A stretch of DNA of 64,000 nt from Hymenoscyphus infarciens (lineage: Eukaryota; Ascomycota; Leotiomycetes; Helotiales; Helotiaceae): the NCBI GenBank assembly GCA_001414345.1, contig LLCB01000058.1, positions 124,001-188,000 on the forward strand, written 5' to 3'. Shown piece by piece: positions 46,770-58,707 of the stretch. The first letter of the stretch is position 1. Each line of letters opens with the position of its first letter. The notes under the pieces are model-generated. The model was not told the origin of the DNA. It made no database searches and saw nothing but the letters and a program-made list of their open reading frames with translations. The position numbers were made by a program, and so were the translations under genes.

Positions 46770-49356
46770 ATGGGGTTGCCAAAGAGAACTGTTACTACTC
46801 TACTGCTAGGTGCTGTCTCTTTGGCTCGCGCAAAACAACTATGGACTGAAATTCCGGCGCCATTTGATGGAATTCTTCGACAAACATATCCCATCGGTAA
46901 TGGAAAACTCGCAGCAATGCCATTCGGCAATCCAGGCAGTGAAACACTTGGACTCAATCTAGATTCTCTTTGGACTGGTGGCCCGTTCGAGTCAGACAGT
47001 TATACAGGTGGAAATCCTTCCACAGAGGTCTTTTCTGCTCTTCCAGGAATTCGGGGATGGATCTTTGAGAATAGCACTGGGAATGTCTCCTCACTTCTCG
47101 GTAAAAATGACAATTACGGTCATTACTTTCCATTGGGCAATTTAACAGTTACCATCGGTAACATCACGTCGACAACTGGCTATATTCGCTCGCTTGATCT
47201 TGATACGGGAGTTCACTTGACAAATTACACCGGAAATGACGGCAATTTCTATTCCACGTCTGCTTTCTGTTCCCATCCTGCCAATGTATGCGTTTACACC
47301 CTGACAATAAGGAATGGAACACTTCCAGAAATTTCCATCACGCTCCAAAATCTCCTGGCCGACTCAACTGTACAAGTCAGCAGTTGTGATTCAAGTTACG
47401 TTCGTGTCGCGGGAAATTTGCAAGCTGGACCGCCACTGGGAATGAGATATGATATTATTTCTCGCATAATCTCCAATTCCAACTTTACAGTATGTGATTC
47501 AACAGACAAAGGAACTATGAAAATTCCAGCCTCGGCAGGTCTATCAAGTTTCAGTCTCGTCGTCGGAGCAGAGTCTAACTACGATCAAACTAAAGGAAAT
47601 GGTGCTAGCAACTACACATTCCAAGGAGTTGATCCAGCTGCTATAGTCGAAAGCATCACATCCACAGCAGCAACAAATTTACCTAGCGACTTGCTCAAAG
47701 CTCACATCGCGGATTATGCCTCGCTCACCGGCGTGTTTTCTTTTGACTTACCAGATACCAAGAACTCATCTCGCTTATCAACACCAGCACTCCTTTCTCG
47801 GTATGCAACAAACGGTGAGGATCCATACCTGGACTCTTTGTTATTTGATTATGGCCGCTATCTATTTATTTCATCAGCTCGAGCAAATGCTTTGCCGACG
47901 AATCTTCTAGGGAAATGGTCCGAAAAGCCAGAGCCACCATGGAGTGCAGACTACCATGCCAACATCAACATCCAGATGAATTACTGGTTTGCAGATCAGG
48001 TTGGTCTTGGTTCTTTGCAAGACGGACTTTGGGATTATATCGGAGATACATGGGTTCCACGAGGGTCGGAAACTGCGAGATTGCTTTATGATGCTCCGGG
48101 CTGGGTTGTTCATGATGAGATGAATATATTTGGACACACGGGTATGAAGGATGGTGCTGAATGGGCCAATTATCCGGCAGTATGCGAAATTTCCCTTTGT
48201 TCCCCCGTTTGATCTCCTACTCTTAATGCTCGGGAGCAGGCTTAGTCGCTGCACTCAGCTCCAGTCAACGAGAAAATGGTATGCTAATTTATGTTGTAGG
48301 CTGCTGCTTGGTTGATACAACATGTCCGTGGAGTCCTCGTGAAATTTCCAAATCCGCGGAGGCTAACTTACGACTTTCTAGGTCTGGGATCATTTCGAAT
48401 ATTCACAGGATTTCGCATGGTTCCACAAACAAGGCTATCCCTTGCTAAAAGGAGTTGCCGACTTCTGGCTCTCTCAACTCCAACCAGACACTTATACCAA
48501 CGATGGCTCGTTAGTAGTAAATCCTTGTAACAGTCCAGAACATGGCCCTACAACATTCGCTTGCACACATTTCCAACAACTGATTTACCAAGTTCTCACA
48601 TACGTAGATCTGGCAGCAAAACACCCATCGCTTACAGTCGAGTCCGACCAAAACTTCATCTCAAAAGTCACCAACGCTCTAGCTAAACTCGACAAGGGAC
48701 TCCACATCAACAGTCTCAACGAAATAAAAGAATGGAAACTCCCAATGAGCTCAGGATACGAATTCCAGAACGACACTCATCGGCATCTCTCTCATCTTTA
48801 CGGTTGGTACCCAGGATACTCTATTGCATCCTTTCAAAATGCATACACAGATCCAAAAGTCCAAGAAGCAGTGGCAAACTCACTCTGGTCACGTGGTTAT
48901 GGAGGAGAGCCCAATGACTTCGAGGCGAATTGCGGGTGGAAAAAAGTTTGGAGATCTGCCTGTTGGGCAAGATTGAATGAGACAGAGCGTGCGTATTATG
49001 GGCTTCGGTATTATATTCAAGAGAACGTTGCAGATAATGGGTTGAGTATGTACAGTGGACATGATGAACCATTTCAGATTGATGCGAATTTTGGGTACCT
49101 TGGAGCGGTGTTGAGTATGTTGGTTGTCGATATGCCCATTAATACTGAAGCAAAGTGCCGACCGGTGATTTTCGGACCTGCTATTCCTGCAGCATGGACA
49201 GGGGGTAAAGTTAGTGGTTTGGTATTGAGAGGTGGGGGCAAGGTCGATTTCGATTGGGATGACCAAGGAATTGTCCAGTCGATTTCGTCGTTTGAGGGTC
49301 TTAAGGGAGTAAAGATATTTAACAAGAACGGAGATCTCCTTCATGACTGCGAGTAG
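46770..49356 (+). CDS. Secreted GH95 alpha-L-fucosidase
   Basis: Glycoside hydrolase family 95, inverting alpha-1,2-L-fucosidase (AfcA-like); probably releases fucose or related sugars from plant xyloglucan or glycans outside the cell. Three exons are inferred: 46770-48179, 48300-48323 (only 24 nt) and 48382-49356, giving 802 aa, the usual length. The signal peptide MGLPKRTVTTLLLGAVSLARA precedes KQLWTEIPAPF. Family motifs are LPIGNGKLAAM-type YPIGNGKLAAMPFG and LNLDSLWTGGP, then HANINIQMNYW (Asn398 and Asn400, matching the catalytic asparagine pair), EIKEW (Glu595, candidate general acid) and QIDANFG (Asp712). The micro-exon restores [21 protein letters not shown]. Its donor GTCCGT is weak, so this junction is the least certain. 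The start is the ATG that gives the signal peptide. Confidence 0.92.
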
Positions 49357-49475
49357 TAGCTCATGTTTAAGGAAATTAATGCAGTTTCTTCCGATAGAAT
49401 CATTGCCCGCATATATATTTGAAGTTCAAAAGACCTATATTTGACCGACATACAAGAGGAATGCAAATAAATATT

Positions 49476-50676
49476 TCATAGTCTGCTACCTCCTTTCTTT
49501 CCCAACCCAACTATCTCCTCGCTTATACTCCACAATTTCTCGGCAGCCTTTTCGTCAGCTGCCCACCTGGACGGATTTTTGATCTTGCAATCATCGAGGT
49601 ACATACCCATATCGTCTAAAATAATCAATTAGCATGGCCACAACTGTGAAACTCTCGAAGATCCGGTAACTTACGCTTCAGTGAAGGGGCAAGAGCCCCA
49701 AACACCAAAGTTGCAACTCCCTGATCATGGGTTTTCCAATCCGTGATCTTATTCAAACCTGCAAGAGCTTGCTCGTCAAGACCACGCGGGAGATCAGTCA
49801 TGATATCTAACGCGCAACTTGTCAGCACATCTGTAAATTCTCAAATCTGTCGTGGAAGTGCTGATGAACTTACTACCAGGATTAACACCCCAAAATCCAA
49901 ACCCTCTCTCATCCAACTTCTTCCTCAACCCAACAACCACCAACAAATTCGCGCACTTACTCATTCCATAAGCAATCATAGGTTCATACCTCCCATCACC
50001 TCTCAGAACGCCAGCCGACAGCCCCTTTCTCGGCTCCTCATCCCTTGGAACCACTTTCCCATACTCTTGGTTCAAATCCGAGAATCGAATTGGCGAGAGA
50101 CGATGGGCTTCAGAGGAGGTATTGATAATCCGACTTTGATACCCCGAAAACGCAGCGGGGATAAGATATGGAATTAGAAGATTGGTAAAGAGGAATGGGC
50201 CAAGATGGTTTGTTGCGAATTGCATTTCCATGTTTCCAGCTTCTGGAGCGAGATGTCTTTCGGAAATGTTGATACCGGCGTTATTGAATATAACGTCGAT
50301 GGCGTGGTTTTCTTTTCTCAACACTTCTTCGATTTCCGTGACTGCTCTACGGATACTTGGAAAGGATGAGAAATCAATCTGAATACAGGCAATCGTGACA
50401 TTTGGATGTAGTGCCGAAATTGTGGCGGCAACGGCTTGGATTTTGGAGAGTGTACGTGAAGCGAGGATTAAAAGGCCTGGCGAGTGTGCTGCTAGGACAG
50501 TGGCGAGCTGTGAACCGAGTGAGAGTGGAGACACCCCTGTGATGAGAACTATGAATCTGCATTAGCTAAAATAATAAGTGAAAAAAACGAAGTGATTAAG
50601 GAAGAGTTGGATGACAGCTAGCGCAGTAAAGGGGGATTTTAAAGCAGCAAGGCAAGAATGAACAACTTGGTATCAT
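49476..50676 (-). CDS. Short-chain dehydrogenase/reductase (retinol dehydrogenase-like)
   Basis: A classical-type SDR oxidoreductase, NAD(P)-dependent, substrate unknown. Four exons are inferred: 50676-50667, 50548-49874, 49806-49675 and 49615-49476, giving 318 aa. Exons 2-4 are well supported by GT-AG sites (GTAAGT donors at 49873 and 49674) and by joins NPGNIMTDL and SLKHDMGMYL. Motifs are the cofactor loop ITGVSPLSLGSQ, FNNAGIN, the catalytic Ser in INTSSEAH and the YxxxK pair in AYGMSKCAN. The first exon (MIP plus one base) is a guess: it gives MIPILITGVSP, typical of this subfamily's very short N-terminus, but its donor (GTTGTT) is poor. The gene lies tail to tail with the GH95 gene, 119 bp apart. 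Confidence 0.82.
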
Positions 50677-51970
50677 TCAAGTGAATCCTTTCTCTCGCTT
50701 ATACTTCCATCTCAAGATCTCTATATTCACTTGAACTGGAGGAATGTTACACCTACTCAGTTTGAGCAGGTTTGAGCGAGAAAGAACTCATCCAAGCTGT
50801 AGTTCACTGGGAGGAAAACCCAAGCCCTTTCGCCTAATATCACTAAGCTTCTCTGGTCTCACGGTCTTAAAAAGTGAGTGATAGTGTCCATAAGCCAAGA
50901 AACCTGCTTGGGGAACTGCAAAAGATGTTGGTGATAGAGACCACACCCCAACAAACTAACTGCATAGACTTGAAGTTGGGAAAATCGGATATAAAAACAG
51001 AATAACACCGGCAGCTCAAACCCCAAAAAAGAGGGCTGAACAAGGCTCTTCACAAACACTTCTTCCCCATGAACCAACAAACTACAATTTTATAACGACA
51101 AGGATCCTTCCCCCCCCCTCAGAAGCAAAATTACGATACCCGGCACTTGCCCAAAACCACCCACACGACGGACAAAGAAAGAGGCACAGCAAACACCACC
51201 AGTAACACGACACCAAGAAAGGAGAAGCAGAAACACCCACAAGTTCTCCCCCAAATAACCCCACTAAATCTCCCCGCAACCTCGGTCCCCGTACTCTCAG
51301 CTCCAAACCCCATATCCCCTCTAACCTTCGCCATCTGCTCAGTTTCTACCACTATCCGAACTTCCTCAAGATACCTGGGTATTGTCCGTAACACTTATTC
51401 AGGAACCAACAGATCCGTGCAATCCGTAAAAGAAGGTTTCCACGTCCCGATAACGTTATGGTGTTCGTCCGTAAGCATGCACCTCGCACCCTCGTTCTCT
51501 ATCAAGAACCAAGTCATCAAGCGGCGCAGCCATACCCATACCTACACAGCACAGCCTAGAACAAGCCCTTACAGATATTCAGGACGACCGACACAGCAGC
51601 ACAGCACCATTGCATACCCCACATCCATCCCTCGCTTCAGCACAGTAAACCCTCCCGTCAATATATCTCTCCTGCCCACCACTTCCCAAAGAAACGCATT
51701 GCGATTTTAAATATCTCACACCCTCAAAGTGACAGCGACAACCAACGGCTCTGCCGAAAAACACAACACCACCAAGAAACCCGTATTCCAAACCCCCGCC
51801 GAGGTCCGAAACTGGATGCACGGCTCCTGACCTCGGTCGGCATGTAAACGACCTTCAGAGATCCTCCAACTCCAAACCCAACCCCAACACCAAATTAAAC
51901 CCTACCTACTCAAGTGAAAACCCACGACAACCAGAAGAAGAAAAAGACCTCGCATCGCGTTGCCCTTATA

Positions 51971-52026
51971 CCTCATACCCCATACCTCATACCTCATACC
52001 TCATACCTCATACCCCATACCTCATA
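51971..52026. repeat. CCTCATA minisatellite
   Basis: Eight head-to-tail 7-bp units, six CCTCATA and two CCCCATA variants. It lies 35 bp left of the inverted-repeat element at 52061. Confidence 0.9.
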
Positions 52027-52060
52027 CCTAGCCCAAAGCCTCCAAAAGCATCACAACGTG

Positions 52061-52199
52061 ACTTCGTCCCAGGCGAAACAAAGGTTATCCCAATAGAGCA
52101 ATTAACACCTTTCCGTAGCTTTATGCTACCAAAAAAACCTGCTGCAAAGGATATAAAGTAACCCCCCTGGAATAACCTTTGTTTCGCCTAGGACGAAGT
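52061..52199. mobile_element. 139-bp inverted-repeat element (MITE-like)
   Basis: The left end ACTTCGTCCCAGGCGAAACA (continuing AAGGTTATCCC) at 52061-52091 matches the reverse complement of 52169-52199 with three mismatches over 31 bp. The core of about 77 bp is non-coding. The long, nearly matched TIRs and small size fit a MITE or fold-back element. No unambiguous target duplication is visible. Confidence 0.7.
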
Positions 52200-53277
52200 A
52201 AATCCTTGCTCGCCTCCCTCCCCTCACTCACTCACCACTCACTCACCCCACCACACCACACCCCATCACACCCCCTAAAAAATGAAAATCCTCCACTGCA
52301 ACCTCCTCAGCGACCTGCCTACACCAAACCCCAACCCAACCTATCCGCAACCTATCCGCAACCTATCCACAACCTCTCCGCAACCGCCTCTCCTCCCGCC
52401 CTCACAATCAAAGAAAAGAAGCACCAAATTCCCCTCCCTCATCAACCAACCAACCAACTAACCAACCAATCCACCCCCCCCCCAACCAACCAATCAACTA
52501 ACCAACCAACCAACCAATCCACTCCCCCCAATCCACTCCTCTACCCCTCTACCAAACCCCCTTTCGATCGGTGCACCCCACCTTATTACAGCAAAACCCA
52601 AGCCCAACCCAAGAAACCGGCAAAAATTCTTGGCCTTCGTCTCATCTCGTCCTATCCAACCAAAACCAAACCTCCCTCCAGCCTATTCCGTACTCGTACC
52701 AGTATGCTGTGGAGGAATGTAGACATGAAACACCCCTGCCCAGCGCCAATCCATCATCCCTCACTCCAAAACCAAAACCAAGGCCAAAGAAGAATCGGAG
52801 AATGGACGAAACAGACTCACTTGAACCCATCTCTTAATCTCCCTCCGTACATCACTATCCTTGAATCAAAATCACGATCGAAAGATCGCAGATCAGCTCA
52901 TCTAACCCCATACGTGATTATCCACATCCCTAGCAAGTTAGTTTGTTTAAATCAAGTAAATCAATCAGTTCACATGTGCAAGTAAAACATATGTTTAGAG
53001 CGGGTAATTGTCTGGCATTTTGCAAGTTCCCAAAGAAGGAATACCTATCTAATACACAGAAAAGCGAGTCCTAGCAAAAAGCTCTTTCCCCTTTTTCTCA
53101 TTCCATCCATCCACACACTCCATCCTGTCTGTTGATATCTAAAAACAACCCATCCAGTAGTTGAATAATTGGTGTTGATTGTGAACAAGTTGAGTATCAA
53201 TGCCCAGTAGCAAGCAGCAAGTTTGTATGTCTGATGAAGAGAAAGAAAAGAAGAAAGAAAAGAGTAAAAGCCAAACA

Positions 53278-55197
53278 CTACAGATGGAGGGCGGAGAACC
53301 CTCCAACCCACTCAAGGTCTCCAACGAGAGGGCGATGTACACGCTCCCGGACCCTATCCTTATCCTTGACCCAGGGGCATCCTCCATGGCCCCTCTCTTT
53401 AGTGACAGGAGTGATCTTACTATCCCAAACTCCAGCCCCAAACCCAGTGAAGCCTAATCCAACGTTGTTGTTCTTTCGCACCTTGAATAGGTCTGGCGAT
53501 GTATCTGATTCGGATGTTCCAGTGTGTGCCCTTCGTCGAGCACCAAGCGCAGACCACTTATCGAAAGCGTTGCGCTTAGAAGGAGGCGAATAACGTGCCG
53601 GTGCAATAGGAATAACAGTCTTATGTGGGGTTTCGTGAAAGAAAAAACCGTCTGCAACAATATCTCCATCGATGTCGGAAGTAGTAGCCTGTGTAGGCTG
53701 TGAAATATTTACAAGTGAAGAGCTTTTTGGCTCCAATGGTGCTCGAACTATCGTATCATCATCCTCGGTTTTGCTCTCATGGCTCCAGGTTCTTGAGTTG
53801 GCCATTTGTCGAGCCTTGATTTGCTTCTCAGCTTCTTCCTCTTCCTCTTCATCCTCGTCCCAAAGATCACTCCAGCTCTTGGACACCGCGTCATTCTTCT
53901 TACCAAAGATGGAGGCCATCGACGGAAGAGGTTTTGGCTTGGACATGGTGATTGGCAACGAGCCAGAAATTGCCGAAGGGTTGGCACGGGGGGGTCCGCT
54001 CTTCATTGGTCGCCGGATAGCCATGGACTTCATTGATGCACCGAGTGATGAATCAAGCATGGATGCCAACGAAGGTGTTTGTTGACCAACGGAAAACCAA
54101 TCTTGGTTGCTTTGTTCTGAAGCAGGGAAGAGGTCTTCGTCTTCGTAAAAGCTCTCGTTGTCGGGAATGGCGGAAAGTTGACGGAATTGTTGAGGTGGGC
54201 TGGCGTGCAAGGCCTTGGCCCATGGGAAGGAACCTTGATCCATCTGGGGACTCTGGATGGATGGAGTTCGAAGTGGCTCACGGTTGGAGCTGGCAATGAC
54301 ACGTCTCTCTGCAGAGTCGAAGTCATCCAAACTCTCATCAAACGTAGTGAAGCTGACCAAACGCTCGAGCGCCTCGCGGACACCACTGAGAGAACGTTTG
54401 CGTGGATCCAAACTCATGCATTGAGCAATAACTTCATATGTATCTTGTGACATTGTTGGGAATACATCGAAAAGCGATTGCTTATCGCGAGAGAAGTCCA
54501 AGAAAAGAGGATCAGACTCGGTGGGAGTTGTGAATGGATTGCGTGAGAAGAGAATGTTGAGAAGGCAGATACCAATGGCCCAGATATCAGCTTGAGCTGG
54601 AGAGTATCCGGCACCAGCAGAATCATATTGTTCGGGGGACATGTAACGATCACTGCCAACAGTTGTCTCGTAGGTCCATTCTTCGGAAGTAGCGAGGCCG
54701 AAGTCACCAAGCTTCATCTCACCAGCCTGCGTAAGGAAGATGTTCTCTGGTTTGATGTCTCTGTGATACATGCCCTTCTTGTGAATGTAGGCCACGGCAT
54801 CGACGAGCTGAAGCATGAATTGACGGACCCGTTCAGTCTCCAAAGGACCGGTTCCAGTTCTGATAGCCTCGTATAGATCACCACGGGAGCAGAACTCGAG
54901 AACAATGTAGACGTGAGCGTCGGTCTCGAAGGAATGAATCAAATTGACAATGTTGGGGTGGGAACCGAGACGTGCATGGCAAGCCAGCTCTTCAGACTTC
55001 TCATCGATGGCAAAAGCTAAGTCCATATCGTCACCGGCAGACTTCTTGGTCAAACACTTGATGGCAACAAATTCGCCATTGGTCAAGTCTTTGGCCATGA
55101 AAACCATACCAAAGGATCCATGGTTGATGGGAGAGACAGTCTCAAAACGGCCGTCGAGGACAAGGCCGTCGTAGAAGTTATCTCTGAGACACTCCAT
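53278..55197 (-). CDS. KSP1: Ser/Thr protein kinase, Ksp1/Ran1 type
   Basis: A single uninterrupted frame of 639 aa. The N-terminal kinase domain spans about residues 20-295: glycine loop NHGSFGMVF, Lys47 in VAIKCL, YHRDIKPEN with catalytic Asp147, and DFG Asp165 (LGDFGLATSEEW). The activation and P+1 segment is VGSDRYMSPEQYDSAGAGYS, followed by DIWAIGICLLNILFSRNPF. This pattern is that of fungal Ksp1/Ran1 (Pat1) kinases. In yeast Ksp1 acts in TORC1/PKA-linked control of autophagy and filamentous growth; the same role here is inference. The remaining 340 residues are Ser/Pro-rich with an acidic SDLWDEDEEEEEEAE patch, probably regulatory. The ATG at 55197 directly precedes the expected N-terminus. 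Confidence 0.9.
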   Translation of the reverse strand: MECLRDNFYDGLVLDGRFETVSPINHGSFGMVFMAKDLTNGEFVAIKCLTKKSAGDDMDLAFAIDEKSEELACHARLGSHPNIVNLIHSFETDAHVYIVLEFCSRGDLYEAIRTGTGPLETERVRQFMLQLVDAVAYIHKKGMYHRDIKPENIFLTQAGEMKLGDFGLATSEEWTYETTVGSDRYMSPEQYDSAGAGYSPAQADIWAIGICLLNILFSRNPFTTPTESDPLFLDFSRDKQSLFDVFPTMSQDTYEVIAQCMSLDPRKRSLSGVREALERLVSFTTFDESLDDFDSAERRVIASSNREPLRTPSIQSPQMDQGSFPWAKALHASPPQQFRQLSAIPDNESFYEDEDLFPASEQSNQDWFSVGQQTPSLASMLDSSLGASMKSMAIRRPMKSGPPRANPSAISGSLPITMSKPKPLPSMASIFGKKNDAVSKSWSDLWDEDEEEEEEAEKQIKARQMANSRTWSHESKTEDDDTIVRAPLEPKSSSLVNISQPTQATTSDIDGDIVADGFFFHETPHKTVIPIAPARYSPPSKRNAFDKWSALGARRRAHTGTSESDTSPDLFKVRKNNNVGLGFTGFGAGVWDSKITPVTKERGHGGCPWVKDKDRVRERVHRPLVGDLEWVGGFSALHL

Positions 55198-57031
55198 TTG
55201 AGCGGTGATGAAGTGATGATGGTGATGTGTGAAAGTTGAGAACTCGTTGTCGAGTTAAAGCGAGAAAGATTAGGTAGAAAGATGAGAACCGGACGCAAAA
55301 TAGTTGTACAACCGAAATGTTTTTTGAGCCGTGACGACTTGAATGTGTGTGATGAAGCAATACAGCGTGAAAATGCTTTTGTCTCCTCTAAAACAAAGTT
55401 GTTGGCACAGCGAGCTATGCTCGGGATGGTTGAGAGTCGGAAGTGGGGTCGAAGACCAAGCCGGAAAACGGGCTAGGTCGAAGCAAGTAAACAAGCAAGC
55501 AACGCTATATAGATGTATCCCAACCGCTGAAAAATAGATAACTGGTGAAAACTCCGCGGGTCGTAGTAAGGGTCAGAGGCTCATTGATGGGTATTCGAAT
55601 TGATGACAAAAGAGATGGTGTTCGAAGGTCGTAACGGTGGACAAGGGACGGAAGTGCGCCGAAGAAAGGTTTGAAAGTCGTTAGGTTGACATGGAAGTCG
55701 AAAAGGAAAAGAAGAGCGAGTGTGTTGTTGTTGAGGGGTATGGTTGCCTCAGTAGCAGTACCTGAAAGCACTGCTTTGGCTGTCGAGTGGGGAAGTCGGT
55801 GATCGAGGGGGAGACGGATCGATCTAGAATGCAAGGCCGGGCAGTCGACAGGTATCGACTGTAGAGAATTGCTTGATTATCGTGACGTGGAAGTGGTGGA
55901 TCAAGGTAGGTTGTTGTTTGTTGATCAATGGGCAAGGAAGGTCGAAGCTTGGGTGACCCTGCAAAGTATCCGAGGCTGTAATCTTCTTGATGACAGTTTG
56001 TGAGATTGAGGATTGAGGCAGTCTATCGGGAGACAGTCTCGGATTGCTGATGGGAAAGCATAGGATGTGGTTGTGGTCTTTGAGGGAAAGGAAGTCGAAG
56101 AGCTTGCTCTCCGTCTGCCTGATCCTAAATGTTCGGGACAAACTTGTCTGGTCGAGGTCGTTGGAGCGAGTTGGAGAAGAGGAGTTGTGTAGGTGGTACG
56201 AAGCGGAGATGAGGACGAAGGACCAAGAAGTTCAACGATGTAAGCGGAAGGAGTCGGATCTGCAAAGCTGGTGAATGGTGAATGGTGATGGTGATGGAAT
56301 GTGGTGGTTTGAGGTGTCGTTGCTGTAAGGAGCAACGAGTGTCTTGATGATCACCTGGATGACGCAGCAGCACAGCAAGCAGAGGATGTTGACGAGTTGA
56401 GGAGGGTTGAGGAGGGAGGTTGAGAGTCAAGGTGATTAGGGAATGGTGGAGTTGAAGAAGAAGAGGAGGAGGAGAAGAGAGAGAGAAGGAAAGAGCTGCG
56501 CGAGGATTGATTGTGGCCAGTCTTAACCATACGCAGCGGTGAAGTTTGGTGAAGTGTGTGGTGGTGATGAAAGAGAGAGGAGTCAGGAAAGAAGGCAGAT
56601 GGGTGGAGTCGGACTTCAACAGCACACCCCTGTCGTTGACTAGTGGATCCATTTCGCTAACTACTAGCGTCCTTTGAGAAGACCCAATCAACAGAGTTAT
56701 TCTAGTGGGGCTAGTATGGCGTTCCCGCTGCCACACCACTCGAGGGATTCTGACCGCTTCCAGCGAAAGGGCTTCGAGGGCATACGAAAGCGGCGAGAGG
56801 AATCAGATTCTGGATAAAGATATAGTGGAGTGATTCTATCGCCATCACCCAATCACGGTGCTACATGTGAAACTGGGTGGTCCGAGACGGGTGACGCTGG
56901 CATGCCGCTTTCGACATATTCCATGGCTTTCGACTGGCTTTCTGTCTTGGATGTTGCCACGGTGGAAGCGGCATTTGCTGCCTGATTGGTTGCTAAACTT
57001 GCCTTGCTGTTCAGTATAGTATGCAAGTGCA

Positions 57032-57536
57032 GGCTTCAGGCTTCAGGCTTCAGGGCTCAGGCTTCACGCATCAGGGATTCAGGGACCCAGGTGTCCTTTG
57101 CAGCGTGCGTGCAAGGCCGGCCGCCAGCAACGCAAAATGGCAGCGCAGCCAACCTTGGAAAGTCTCCTGGACTCTGCAGGCAGAGTGCATACCACGCCTT
57201 ACCCATTGTGCAGGAAGGGCTAGCCAAGCCAAGCCAAGCCAAGCCAAGCCAAGCCAGGGCCCAAACCCACCCAAACCTGGAGAGAGCGTGTGGTGTACTC
57301 GGTACTGGTGTCACTGTGGTAGACGCTACAAATTCCGTAGGGAGGGAGATCGTACGAAGAGGAGAGGAAACTGGTGGTGCGTGGTTCGAGAAAGCAACTG
57401 ACCCAAGTTACAGCGTCAAGCGAGTTACAGCATTAAGGTCGGTAGATATCCTCGGTCCATATCTACTGCATACAGCTATTCAAGCTATCCAAGCTATCAA
57501 GCTATCGAGCTATTCGAGCTATTCGAGCTATTCAAT
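57032..57536. repeat. Three neighbouring short tandem repeats
   Basis: Within 500 bp there are three unrelated minisatellites. GGCTTCA occurs three times at 57032-57052, with decayed copies to about 57070. GCCAA occurs six to seven times at 57222-57256. An AGCTATTCG-like 9-mer occurs about seven times at 57474-57536. The copies are near perfect, which suggests recent slippage. Confidence 0.8.
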
Positions 57537-58612
57537 AGTTGCGTACTCGACCTATAGCTCTCCATTTCCCATCCAAAACCATCTGCAAGTCGAGGGCTCG
57601 AGCAACATCCCTCAGAACTCAATTCAAGCGATGATCAATTCGCCAAACCCGCTCTCCAGGGCCCAGCCTCTCCCCTCTTCTTTGCCCTTTAGTAACCACA
57701 AGACCCGTACCCTCATTTCGTTGGGTGAGTATTTTGGAGCAATGGGGAGACCAAGCCAGTCGCTGTCAGTGTTGTGAAGCAAAAAGCGGTCACCAGACCC
57801 CAGTGCCAAAGCCCACGACTCAGCCAACTGCCCGGCCAGCACCCCCTAAAATGACACCCGCAGTGCCCGCCGAATCCGCTGGAAACATCGTGAATAATAT
57901 TGACTCCGAATCCTCTTCCCATCGGTAATTTACGAGACCCCGACAACCAGGCAGGCGTGCCGCCAGTGACACATTACCTTCCAATTTGGCGGGAAACGAA
58001 GAGGACAGATCACAGACTCGCCATATAGAGAAATAGTCAGTCACGGTCACCTTGGGAATTGCGTACGAGTACAACAGCGAGTCTCCCATTCCTTGCTTGG
58101 GTGAGATGATCAAGCTGAGATCTTGTGACCCCAAGTTGCCCCTAACTCTGGGAAATGTCGCCTCGATTCTCAAACCTCAGTTCAGATTCAGATCATCAGA
58201 TGGACCATTCTTCCCATTGGTCTCCCTCGTCAAGAAAGGGCTTCATGTTTCGTCATCTTCCCTGAACGTACTATACTCGGGAATGGATTCTGGTTATGGG
58301 ATCATCCTGTGACACCCCGCCCTGCTCTCTATCAAGATTCAAGAACAATCGCGACATCGCAAGCACGCAACCAACGAGTCGTCGAGTCAATCAAAGGGAG
58401 ACAAACCCCCCCAAAAAAAAGGACAATCTGGCCCGAACTTTCCCCAATGATATCTCAATAACAATCTCAAACAATGATACAATTGTCCCACGATAACAGC
58501 CACAAATCATACAACAGAAAGACATCATGCAATTGCCATGCTAAATCACCCCATTGAGCAGCTCATTCATTCCAGCTTCCCCAGATTTGAGCTGAGCTTT
58601 GTACTTACTCCG

Positions 58613-58707
58613 TACTATCCCCCCCCCTAATTACATTGTACGCGCACGGTCGTTTTAGTGTGGCAGATGTCTGTGCGCATACAATGTAATTAGGGGGGGG
58701 GATAGTA
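58613..58707. mobile_element. 95-bp fold-back element with 35-bp TIRs
   Basis: The left arm 58613-58647 (TACTATCCCCCCCCCTAATT, then ACATTGTACGCGCAC) and the reverse complement of 58673-58707 agree at 34 of 35 positions, including identical runs of nine C or G. Only 25 bp separate the arms. Both ends show TA, allowing a TA target duplication as in Tc1/mariner-derived MITEs (inference). Confidence 0.75.

Larger units (their letters stand above)
50677..53277. other. Gene-poor region rich in simple repeats
   Basis: No gene. Low-complexity A/C-rich sequence gives long frames (for example 51147-51710 and 52179-52985), but none has a domain. It contains a CCTCATA minisatellite (51971-52026), a CCAACCAA-type microsatellite (about 52443-52525) and an inverted-repeat element (52061-52199). 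The 3' UTR of the kinase gene lies at the right end. Confidence 0.5.

Noticed and set aside
51147..51710. 187-codon Thr/Pro-rich frame
   Set aside because: A/C-rich low-complexity DNA opens several frames on both strands here.
52179..52985. 268-codon Pro/Asn/Thr-rich frame
   Set aside because: It is a translation of CCAACCAA microsatellite and starts inside the right arm of the inverted-repeat element.
56986..57777. 263-codon frame with peptide repeats
   Set aside because: The repeats are translations of three unrelated minisatellites; the frame starts with TTG.
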